Positions 40,401-52,400 of a stretch of 64,000 nucleotides of DNA are shown here, piece after piece (within the stretch, counting starts at the first letter, position 1; every line of letters begins with the position of its first letter). Position numbers and translations under genes: made by a program. This stretch comes from Amphibalanus amphitrite. Lineage: Eukaryota > Arthropoda > Thecostraca > Balanomorpha > Balanidae. Location of the stretch: positions 147,660 through 211,659 of the forward strand of contig NW_024882707.1 of NCBI RefSeq assembly GCF_019059575.1, given 5' to 3'. The notes under the pieces are model-generated. The model did no database searches. It was not told where the DNA came from and saw only the letters and a list, made by a program, of their open reading frames with translations.

Positions 40401-43400
40401 GCTTGACCTTACCTTCAGGTGACCTTGACATCCACCCAAATGCATGGGAGCAACATCAAATCACATGTTTGAACAAATCACATGTTCGAAACCACAAAAA
40501 ACTTGCAAACGCGCGGCTAATGCGAGCCGGCATACGCCGAATCGCGATTCCGGCCAAACATGGTCTCGGAAAATAGGTCACAGGTCATTTGGGTCAAGGT
40601 CATGAAATTTTCAGGGTAGGTGTAAAATTGATCAATGCGAGGGACTGAAAGTTTCGTCGCGATCGGCCGCTTTTTACGCGAGTTATTCGCGAAAAACCTT
40701 AGTGGATAGTTGCATACCCCCCCCCCCCCCCTGTGGCGGCGTCCGGCGAGGGTTAAGCAGTCGAAAAAGCACTTTTGGACAATTTACATGTGAATGAGAC
40801 GTGGAAAGGCAGTAAAAACAGCTGCAATGGGCTCAGTTTTACAATAGGCAATCGATTGGGATGCCACATGAGTTTTTACCGGTCAGGTCATGAGCTCGAC
40901 CTTAAAAAATGTTCATCTTTGGAGGTCAAATTACACACCATTCTACACTATTGGACGAGAGAGACATGCTGCTAGCCGAGCGGATTGTTTTTAATGCCTA
41001 TGTAGTATGTACCCACAACAATGACAACAATGCACCGCTGGGCTACGCTTCGCTTGCGTTCCAGGACCGTAGTGACGTCACAGGAAGGGACACGGGCGGA
41101 CCGCTGATGACCCGCCCGCTGTCAAAGGGCGGGCTGGGTTTGACGGGCGCACAATAGCGGCCGCGCGCGTGTTCCTGAAAGCGATAGCGAAGGCACGGGC
41201 GCCGGAAGGGTTGGACGCTTTGACCCTCTCCCAGACCTCCTGCTGTTACTGCCAAGGTTACTGCTACTGAGAAGGAAAATAAGTGACGGTGGTATTCACA
41301 CAGGCTTTCCACTAATTTCTAACGTTTCGCACGTGTCGTCAACAATTCTCGTCCCCTAGAAATACTTGCACGATGCTTGCACGAACACTAAGGTAACCGG
41401 CCTGTTAGTTTGAAACGCCGCCAAAAACATAGGTTGCTCCATGGTTACGAGCGAGCGAGCGCAGCGAGCGAAGTGAGTCTTTTCAATATAACGGAAAAAT
41501 CTCAGTATGAGCGGCCCGGCCCGGCCCGGCCCGGCCCGGCCTGTAACGCTTTTGAGAGGCTTACATCTCAGCAACCGCTGGACCGATTGGCCTGCGGTCT
41601 TTTTTGCTGGGTAGCCCCATCCTGTCTACCCCGTAATTGACTACTTTTGATACATCTGAGTGACCGTCGTGGCACGTGCCACGTGAAATGTCAAGGGTGT
41701 TCAAGCAGTTTTGCAAAAGTAATGATTTTGAGAGGCCCATATCTCAGCAGCGGCTTGAGCGATTGTCTTGCGGTAATTTTTATAGTGTAGCTGCATCCCT
41801 TCTACCAAAGGTCGGATACTCTTGATCTATGTGAGTGCCCCCCACTGCACGTGCAAAATACAAAAAGAAGAGGTGCCAAATTTGTTCCCATTTCAGTAAC
41901 TCGGTAATTACTGGGGCGATTTCGTTGAAACTTGGCATACAGGTAGGCACCCACCAGGCGATGCATTCCCATGTGTTGCGGTTAGGGTGCTACTGCACGT
42001 GCGCACGTGCAGGGGGCGTTTCCGGATCTCGAGAACGGCTGGGCCGATTGCGCTCAAATTTGGTACACGGTTGGGGACCGGTTAGTAGGGTGCCGTGCAA
42101 AAGTCAGTTTGGACCCCATTTGCACGTGCGCACGTGCAGAATGCCGCTTCCAGATCTCAGGAACGGCTGGGCCGATTGCGTTCAAATTTGGCACACCGCT
42201 AGCGACCGGTTAGAAGGGTGCTTTGCGCAAGCCCGTTGGAAGTACCCTCTCGCCCTTCCGCACGTGCAGGGCTCACTATCTCGCTCGCTCGTTCTTCGCC
42301 CAAAAGGCGGTTTACTGGTATAATCTCTTCCATGCATGTGACCGGTCTGGAGCCTTTTCGCATTAGATCGATGCGCGTTTTTATCGATATAGGATCTCCA
42401 TCGATCTTAGAATTTGGCGAATTTGCGATCTGAATGATGGGGTGGAACAAAATTAGAATGGGTCTGAGCCAGGACAGTAGAATAGGAGTTGAACCCAGAG
42501 TCACCAAAATCTTACTAACTCCGACTCCGGAGCCGAATCGACATCGCTAACTGAATGGCTCAAAGTTATACCCGAAGCGGAAGCCAGTCTGCCGAAAAAT
42601 AGCCGTTTTCACGACAGGCTTTCTGGCGAGTGGACTTATATGGTAGTGTTCGCCATGGGCCGGACCAGCCAATGGGTCATGCGGCTGGGCTGGGTCACGG
42701 GCTGGGCTGGGCCCTCAAATATAAATAATCGATGGGCTGTGGTGAGTGTGGATGGGCTGGGACAAGGACTGTAAAGTGGACTCAGAGGTTCGCGACTGAG
42801 CTTAAAACAAAAACTATAGCTTATTACTGTGCAAGACTAAAAAAAAAAACGAATGAAAGCATATATGTGCAATGTGCATTGTGCATGCTGCTCCAAAAAG
42901 ATTGTTTCTTTGCGCCTATGGATGACATATGTACCTTATATATGACATATGTACCTTATACCTAGGTTTGGTGTCCATGATCCATTCATTGTTGACGGGC
43001 TGGTCCGGGCTGGACGGGCTAGACCGGGCTGGGCTTCAACAATTTTACTATGCATGGGTTCGCGCTGGGCCGGGCTGTCAACCCATGGGCCTGGGTCGGG
43101 CTGGACTGGGATTTTGCGGCCCGTGGCGAACACTGTTACATGGACTAAATCTACAAAAATCTCTTTAACAGCAAATAGTTATGTTCATACATATAAAAAA
43201 CGACAATGTATTCAAATACACATTCAAATTAAGCCAACGAAATATCACGAACTCTACAGAAGGGAGGTGTGAACGTGGCGATCAGTTCTGGAAAGAAGAT
43301 AGGCGAACTGATCGAACGACGTAAAACGAAACATGGTTCCGAAGCGAATGCGAAAAGTGTTGTGTATGAAATTCCATGTAAGGGGTGTGGACAAAGTTAC

Positions 43401-46400
43401 GTGGGGGAAACAGGGTAGATGTAAGGGTAAAGGAGCACAAGAATGACGTCAGGTTCCATCGCACATCGAATGCGATCGTACTTCACATTGAAAAGTGTAA
43501 CCATCTGCCTGACTGGGATGGGACGCAGATCTTAGGAAAGAACATGACAAAACGAAAACGCAAAATCATCGAAGCCGCTCATATTATCTCACGCGAAACA
43601 TTTAATACTAGGAGTGGGTTCATTCCTTTAGCGTCTGGTGCTGTTCGTCTAGTAATAGGTAGTCCCTGAACTGTATCCCGTGCGGTGAAGTCAATTTGCC
43701 TTTTGAAATATTTGAAAACATTCCTTCATTTTAGCAGACACACAGTGATCAAGGTATTTGTTACCGAAAGCTCTGTTTTTTAATTGTGTATTTGAATACA
43801 TTGTCGTTTTTTATATATATCTGTCATGGATAACACACATATGTTCATATCATGACTTTATTTTAGTATTTTAACCCTCGCATGTGTAGGGGTAGTTGGA
43901 TGGACCCGCGTCCCGCCCCCTCGGTTTTTCGCGAATAATCTCGCTCAAAAAGCGGACGATCGCGACGAAACTTTCAGTACCCCAGAGTTGATCAATTTTA
44001 CACATACTCTTTTTCTTTCATGAACTTGACCCAAATGACCTTTGACCCCTGGCCTTTTTCTCGAGACCATGTTTGACCGAAATCGCGATTCAGCGTATTT
44101 TCAGCGTATATTTTGATTCAGCGATCACATTATCCGCGCGTTTCCAGTCTTTTTTGTGTTGTAAACGTCCAAACATGTCAAATGATGTTCGTCCCATGCG
44201 GCATGCATTACGGTGGGTGCCAAGGTCACGTAAAGGTCAGGTCAGGGTCATTGATCTTTGAGGACCTTGATTCACTTTTTCGAGTTTAACATGTCGTTAG
44301 GCGGCACGGGCGGACATCGATAGCAGCGCCTCTATCGGTCACTAGGGAAAGCTGGGCTGTAGGCGACGAAATACCGGCTGAGTTGTCACAAGTTAAACAG
44401 GTTTATAGACATCCGTCTTGTGACAAAGTTGAACTTTTGCCTTCAATATTTCTACAGGCAATTTTAGAAGTGCCTTCACATAGACTACAAAACCGTTTAA
44501 ATTATTTTATTCACTTCAAGCCTTCCCTATTGTTCTTGATGATGCGGGAACTATTTCTAATTAGTGTTTCTAGCTTAGTAAAAGAACATATTGTGCAAAC
44601 GATGAAAAAAGCATAAATGGAAGATTTTAAATGCAATTTTATGTAACAAATAATGGTAAATTCTCTACACATCAAGGAAAAGGTGCATGCTAACTGATAA
44701 TTTAAAGTTCTTGGGGCCAGTTGGTTTCTTCTTTTCTTACGTCGCCCCAATGGCCGCGAATACACTTGTGATAACGCCTATCGTCCTGGCATCCGTTTGA
44801 ACATTTACTTAGTAGTTACGAGCGAGCGAGCGCAGCGAGCGAAGCGAGTCTTTGCAATATAACGGGAAAATATCAGTATGAGCGGCCCGGCCCGGCCCGA
44901 CCGGGCCTGTAACGCTTTTGAGAGGCTTATATCTCAGCAACCGCTAAACCGATTGGCCTGCGGTCTTTTTTGCTCGGTAGCCCCATCCCTTCTACCCCGT
45001 AATTGACTACTTTTGATACATCTCAGTGACCGTCGTGGCACGTGCCACGTGAGAAGTCAAGGGTGTTCAAGCTGTTTTGCAAAAGAAGTGATTTTGAAAG
45101 GCTCGTATCTCAGCAGCCGCTTGAGCGATTGTCTTGCGGTAATTTTTGTAGGGTAGCTGCATCCCTTCTACCAAATGTCGGATACTCTTGATCTATGTGA
45201 GTGACCCCCACTGCACGTGCAAACAGCAAAATACAAAAAGAAGAGGTGCCAAATTTGTTCCCATTTCAATAACTCGGTACCTAATTACTGGGCGATTTCG
45301 CTGAAACTTGCCACCAGGCTATGCATTCCCATGTGTTGCGTTTAAGGTGCTACTGCACGACGTGCAGTGCACGTGCGCACGTACAGGGGGCGCTTCCAGA
45401 TCTCGAGAACGGCTGGGCCGATTATTTCAACATTTTTTTTTTCTTCAAAAAGCGGCGCACAACTCGGGAACCAATAGAGCTACCCGACTCAAGAAACAAT
45501 AGACGCAGCAAAACGGACGAGAAGGCAAACGAGAGAACGCGACGAGACATTTACGATGAGCACCTGAAAGTTGAATTTCAAGGTCACAGGTCGGGTCAAG
45601 GTCAGATCAAACACATGAAATTGGGCTTTCAGTAGCATGGGTCCAAAACACCTCTGGTGACCTGACCTTTGACCTGACCGAAAAAGTGACTTAAGTATAA
45701 AGTTCGCCATTATTCCTTACGCTTTTTCGAACGTCGCTTTCCCCGTATCGCTACATGGCCCAGGAGCCGAGCTAAAAGGGGGGTGTTCAAACACCCCGCC
45801 CACCAGCAGGGCGTGTAATTCCAGGACCCCCAGCGGGGTGCGGGTTATGAAATGCATTCATCATGGTCGTGAAGTAGTCACAATAAATTGCCAAGATTCC
45901 ATTCAAGATTTTGGAAACCGTAGAACGATAGGTAATCAAAAATCGAAGATGGCAATTTGATTGTTCATGGTAGGTATAGGCAGTCCAATGACGTTTACGG
46001 CATGTCTGTATGTCTATTCTGTGCCTACCCATGATTTTTTTAAACATGTGTCGTTTTTTCGAAAGCTCAAATCATGACGTCAGTAAAACCTCGATATCTT
46101 AACCCTCGCATGTGTGCGGCGTTTGCCAGCTTCTAATGTGTAGGGGGGGGGGTCGGTTGGACCCCCCCCTTGCCGTTTGGCCCCTGATCGAGCTAGAGCT
46201 TCGCGGAAAAAACGAGCGTGTTGCCCGTGACGAGAGGAAGCCGATGATACCCAATTTTAAGGTCCTAGGTCATTGGTTGACCTTCCAGGTCAGGTCAATG
46301 ACCCAAGGTCGGGAAAATCGGGACCTGTTAGAAAGTCGTAAAGTGTGGCTGCTAAGGGGTTTTTCGGGTGCTGATCACGAATATCGTGTTAGTTTTGATC

Positions 46401-49400
46401 ACAGATGATGTCTTTAAGCATTTAGACTAGGTCGGGTCAGGTCAGGTCAGGTCAACCAGTAGGCGTCGTGACGGGTATTCGTATTACGTGTCAACCGCCT
46501 CTGACAGCTTCGTAACATGTTACGAAGTCACCAAAACTACTTCGTAAATGTTTAAATGGTTGCTAAATTCGAATTCAGCTCCAAAAACTAGCCTAGAAAC
46601 ATGTAAAACTCGAAAAAGTGAACCGAAGTCACCTGACCTGACCTGACCTGACCTTCAGGTGACCTTGACACCCACCCTAATGTATGGGAGCAACATCAAA
46701 TCACACGTTTGAACGTTTGAAACCACGAAAAGCTTGCAAACGCGCGGCTAATGCGAGCCGACATACGCGGAATCGCGATTCCGGCCAAACATGGTCTCGG
46801 AAAAGAGGTCACAGGTCAAAGGTCATGGGGGTCAGGGTCATGAAATTTTCAGGGTAGGTGTAAAATTGATCAATGTGAGGGTACTGAAAGTTTCGTCGCG
46901 ATCGGCCGCTTTTTACGCGAGTTATTTGCGAAAAACCATGGGGGGTCCATCCGACCCCCCCCCCCCCCTACACATGGGAGGGTTAAAAAATTGGACCGAT
47001 TTTTTGGGAAATTTTGTCACAATAAATTTCTATAGATTCCCTACATGTACCTACCTACACAAAATTTGGAACAAAAAAAAAAACATCGTCCCTATGCTAA
47101 AATTCTGCACCAGCAACATTCCAAGTGTTCGTGCTTACAAACGAGCCAATTGTTTATATGGACTCTCAGCTGCTCCCGGGTCATGCGCAGCGCCTCGCCG
47201 ACTGAGCGTATGCCAGGCTGAGGCGACAAGCCAGCCCGTCACCGCAAGAACGGCGCTGCCTCCCTCCCCCTCCTCCCGACCCCGTCCCCCGACCGGCGCG
47301 GCATTCCTCAGGCCACAATAGTGACTCTCCTCCCTCAGTTGACCCGTCCTCAGGTGCGGTGTACACTGGACAAATACCTCTGCCGGGGCTGACGGGGTCC
47401 ATGTTTGAACAAGGGATTAAGGGAAGCCTTCAAATATCTCAGACGGAGTTTTCGCCGAAACTACCAGCTAGCGCCATCCACCGGTGAACGGCGGTACTAA
47501 ACTTCATTCGCTAGTTCCCGAAACGACACACCATGCGTGTAGTCGAACAGTACTTGCGTCAAAACACGCCATATACCACTCAACACCGTACATACATGCA
47601 CTCAATACTGCCGGCATGCAGCCGTTACGAACATTCCCGCTGCCGTTTCAACTACCTTGCCCATAGTAGCGCCACTCCCAAATGTATCTTAACTCTTCCT
47701 TCTCAGTAAACTCACCTTCAACGCTCTCCTCACAGAGACATTCAAAACCTCGGGATTATTCGCCGTCGCTTCCCCACCGTATGCTAACCCTCCCGTTCCC
47801 CCGCGTCTCAGGTCATGATGGCCACAGAGGAAGTGACTGAAATGGACGTGGCCGCCAGCATCCCCGCCGAGCGCGTGGTGCGCGCCGTCGCCAAGGCCGT
47901 CACCATATCAGAGGATGACATCGGTGAGAGGCCTGGCTGTGAGGGCGTGATTCGGCGATTTGTTTCATTTCCTATCCCTACCGCCCTTATCTCCCCGTTA
48001 AATTCTTTCGTGATGAGTATTCTCACGTAACCCGTCCTTGATCCGTACGTGATGCGGCCGTGACTCGTCCGTGACTAATTCGTGACTCATCCGTTGTCCG
48101 TCTCCGTCCACAACCCTTTCATGACCTGACCTGTGACCTCCCGGCCGTGTGTCCGGCAGCGGTTGCCAAGGTAAAGGTGTGCGCCGCCCGGCTGGTGGGC
48201 GAAAACGACCAGCCCGTGCTGGTACCCACCATCGAGGAGGGCGACAACTTCTGGACCACCTCGCACGGCCGGTTCCGCTTCACCGTGGACGAGCTACCGC
48301 CCGAGCTGCAGCTGCTCTACGGACTCCTGAACGTTAGTGGAATAATCTCCTCGTGCTTTGCTTCCCTGCGAAGTGCGAACTGAAGAATATGGCTGTATAA
48401 ACGGTATTGTCTACAAATTGTTGGTTAGTCGATGCGTATATTCTTGCATCCCAAAATACTTGTAGCAAAATCATAAGCTATTGAGGGCTGTTCTCAATAA
48501 ATCGTTCGAGTCGGAGCTTTCGAATTGTATTCACAAAACTTCATCAGCGTGTCGTATACGGGTTCAGGCCTGCAGAGCCCGATACCGATTATGACACGCT
48601 GACAAAGTCGCCCTCCAGAGCTACCATATCCAGCCCTCCAGAGCTACCATATTCTGACCCCACCTCTGCGCAGCGTATGAAGGAGAGTGACGACCAGGAC
48701 GTCACCTCGCACCTGCTGGCCTGTCTGCGACTGCTGGTGCTGCACGCTGACTGTCTGCAGCGGGCGGCCAGGGACCACCGCGGCTTCCACATCTGGTGTC
48801 AGGAGAACCTCGTCATCAAACAGTAATTACGAGTCGCTGCGGGGCGATCCACCCGCCGCCTGCGCTCAGTGGTGTATTGATGTGTTCAGTTACAGTTTTG
48901 GAATGGCCGATTCTGGAGAAAAAGTTTTAAGTTCCGCGCTGTGTATCATAGGACGTGTCTGCAAACTCTGCTTGATACGCATGTGTTCTCTAAGTCTGCT
49001 CTCAGTCTTTGTCCGTCTTTATTGTTAATGTGAATTTTTGTTTCAATGTCTTACATTTTATTTATTTCTGCCTGAATGTTAGATAAACCATTTCTCTTTG
49101 CTTTCGTTTAATGTTTGTTGTCATTGTTATTTTCAAAATATCTATGGCGCATGATTTCACGTTTCTCTGACATCTGTTTTCAGTTTGTCTTGTTGCTGCA
49201 TCTGAGTCTGGTGAGTATCATCTGTCTGTCTGTTTCACTTCTCGATTCATCCCAAATTTCGTGTTATTATTACTTCCTCTATAATTTTCTTTGAATCGTT
49301 TTATTCATAGCAGATGATAGTCTGCTTTGTAGAAACGACATGGTTGATGGCGATGTATCATGACGTAACCATGATTGTTCATGGTGCGTTTATATTCCTA

Positions 49401-52400
49401 ATTTTAATCACGATGTTTTTCGCAACAATTACAATAATCAACGACAAATCACACCGTATCCAGCCGTATGACACTCTCGTTCCCTATCCCCCCCCCCCTT
49501 TCCCTAGACTGTGGGACCTGCTACTGGCCGAGTACTCCCAGATCCCGGAGATAGCCGTGCCCGTGCTGCTCCATGCCATCACACTGCCCTGCGGTGCAGA
49601 TGTGTTCTGGCAGATCGTCGGCAACGAGTTCCAGAGCGACGACTGGAAGGTCCGCTTCACCGCCGGTGAGTTAGACAGTGAGACAGTCGCTGAGACAGTC
49701 GCTGAGACAGTGAGAGACTTAGTCATTGAGACAGGCTGTCTCGGTGGCTATTTCTTAGTGATACAGGGAGGCGGACGGTGAATGAGGCACTGGTCATCCC
49801 TCGGCTGTGCAGTTCGCGCTGGAGTTGTGTTTTGGCTGGATAGCCGGTCGCGGTCGGAACTTGCCGAAAGTCGCTGAGAGTGGGCTGACATAAGCAGTGT
49901 TTGGAGATGTGTTGTCTGGTTGTGACGCTTTAATTGCGGTACCGGAACGCTGAAGCCTCCTCTACTTTCCTCTAACCACCCCGCCCCTCCCCCGTCCTCC
50001 AGTGGAGCGCGCCACGGTACTGGCCCGGTTTCTGGAGCCGTCCGTGGTACGCCGCAGCGGCCCGGCGCTGCAGCCGTCCCTGGCTCACGTCTTCTCGTAC
50101 CTTATACACGCCGTGGACGACCTGTCGGCGGCCGTGGCGCAGAAGGTGCAGCTCTACATGGAGACCATCCCCGACGGAGGCATACGGGTGGGTGCTGGGT
50201 TGTCAGTTCGAGGGGGAAGGGATGATATATGTATTGTAATGTAACGATGCGGGTAAATACCTATGTCGCGTCAAAGGCAGCATATTGGTTGGGCAGCAAA
50301 GTGAGTGGCACTAGAGGAAGGGAAGAACTCTGGCACTGAGTCTGACCAAGAAAACCATTAATGTGTCTGGAGGCGCAGCTAAACACGCTCTGGCGCCCCA
50401 CAGACGATCTGTATGTGCCTGGAGGCGCAGTTTGACACGGTGATCGTGGACCGGCCGCTGGTGCTGAAGACGGTGCTGCAGCTCTTCAACCTGCTGCCGA
50501 CGCGCGGCATTCTCTCCTGGGAGTTCTTCAACAGTCGCTTCGACTGTCTGGTGCTGGAGACACAGATACGGCTGGAGCGACACGGGGACATTCCCATCAC
50601 TAAAGGTGCGTCCGGCCGCCCGCCGCCAGCAGTGACAGTGCCATCTCAGTGTATCTGTCAGTAGCTATCTACCTGCTAAGGAACTGAGATGGGGGATCTA
50701 TAAATACTTCAGTCACTGCGATTGTTGGATCTTCCAGCTCAATGCGTAGAATGGTTTATATATCAGCCCAGTTGCTGGGATGCAGGTTCACATGCCTTTG
50801 CTTCGCGCCTCAATAATTATGCTTAACCTCGAACTATCAGTCACTCTACTAGTTCTCTTTGAAATCATTTCCCCAACAAATTATTTCCTACTATGTCGTG
50901 TCGCCATTTATCGGGTCTATTAGACCCACCGATGACGCCAATTCTCTTCTCCAGACCTGAAGGCGGACGGCGCCGCCAGCGAGGCGTACATCCGCCGGCT
51001 GACGCGGGCGCACGAGGCGCTCACCGCGGCCGCCTCAGGGCCCGGCCATCGGCGCACGCTCAACTCTAGCATCGGCGCCAAGTGGCCGTATAAGCGGGCC
51101 ATGTCTGCGCCGGCGGTCGTACCGCGGCCAGATAAAAACGGTACGACGGCACCCAGAGTCGTAGACGGTACGCAGGTGACACGGAGGCGCGGCAGCGGCA
51201 TGTCGGTGTGGATATGTACTGGCTCGGTGTGTTCGGCTGTTGTTGGATCACGAGCTGAATGTGTTGTTTTATTTACGTTGTGAGTAGTGACAGCTGCAGC
51301 AAAGGACATGAGTCAAAAGTCTTTAAGTACTTTCCTTCGCATTGTTTTTTTTGTGGATCAATGAACGGCCACCGAGTATGTGAGCCGTGCACCTCTTCGG
51401 GCTGACGTCGAAGGGACCGTTTCGATGCGGTGGGATCATGGATGAGTCTGCCATCAGGACGGCAGCCGATGAAACCACGGTGTTTACCCGACTGGCTTTA
51501 GTCCCGATATCTTTACTCTGGATTTTCGCAATGTCTCTCAATGGTCCTTACAAAAGAGCGGAAGGACTCCTTAGCTGGCGGAGATGATTGTCTTTCCTTT
51601 ACACTTATGCTGTATTTATGCTCTCAGGAATGAGGCTCTGTTTGATGTTGCACGATTGTAAAAAAGGAAATATCGTCGATAACTACGATGACTGCTATTG
51701 TTGTAAATATGCACCGTGCAGTGTATATCTTTTCATCTGTGTCGTGTTTTGTCCCTCTGTGTTGTGTTTGTACGAGTTATATTGTCACGTTTTCTTTATT
51801 GAAGTTTATAAGTATGTGATGAGCTAAAGATGAGCCTTAGGAAGAGCTAATCTAATCTTATCGATGGTAATTTAAGTATCCAGGCTGATATGTAGACAGG
51901 AAAAACTGTCTCTCCTTTTCGTATTTCTAAACTTTGCCACAGCTTGTCATTTCACCGATTTTAATGCTATTTCGTTGTATTGCAGACATTTTGAAGCACA
52001 CCTACCCGCGCCAGGCCTCGGCCCCGGCACTGAACAGAAAGGCGTCTCGTTTCGGTATTTCGCAGATGAATCATGCTCCGGGTGAGTGGTGTGAAAGCTA
52101 TTCATGCTTACAAACAGATGCCGGGCTAACCCCGCGTTCGCAGTCTCCCAGACGACAAACTTTCTACGCCGTCCGGCCAATTCCGTTCGAGGTCGGCGGG
52201 GGCTGGGCCGCGCTTATCGAAGGCTGTTGGCGGGACAACGTAGAATCTTCGTCGTCCGGGAGACTGCAAACGCGGGGTAAATGAGTGCATTAGTCAAAGT
52301 ATAACAGACCATTCAGTACTACAGGGTTTGTTACGCTCGTTTTTTTTTTAAGGGGTAACGTTCCAGGTATACCGTTATTTTTTGTTGCCTGAAATGTAAT

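Larger units (their letters stand above)
38650..40752. mobile_element. TTAA-type element D, left-truncated and split by element E
   Basis: The left fragment 38650-38720 and right fragment 40014-40752 together match the uninterrupted family sequence near 46195-46980. The right end CCGGCGAGGG is followed by TTAA (40753-40756). The extreme left end is missing. Confidence 0.7.
32626..47811. other. UNC79 intron 20, a 15.2 kb transposon sink
   Basis: The flanking exons join in phase 0 and both encode the acidic linker. Nearly all of the intron is repeat-derived and the individual elements are listed separately. No host gene was recognised inside on either strand. Confidence 0.8.

Noticed and set aside
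41835-42323. 162-aa frame in repeat family R
   Set aside because: The frame spans repeated DNA modules with no conserved protein motif; the matching region in the other copy is not open.
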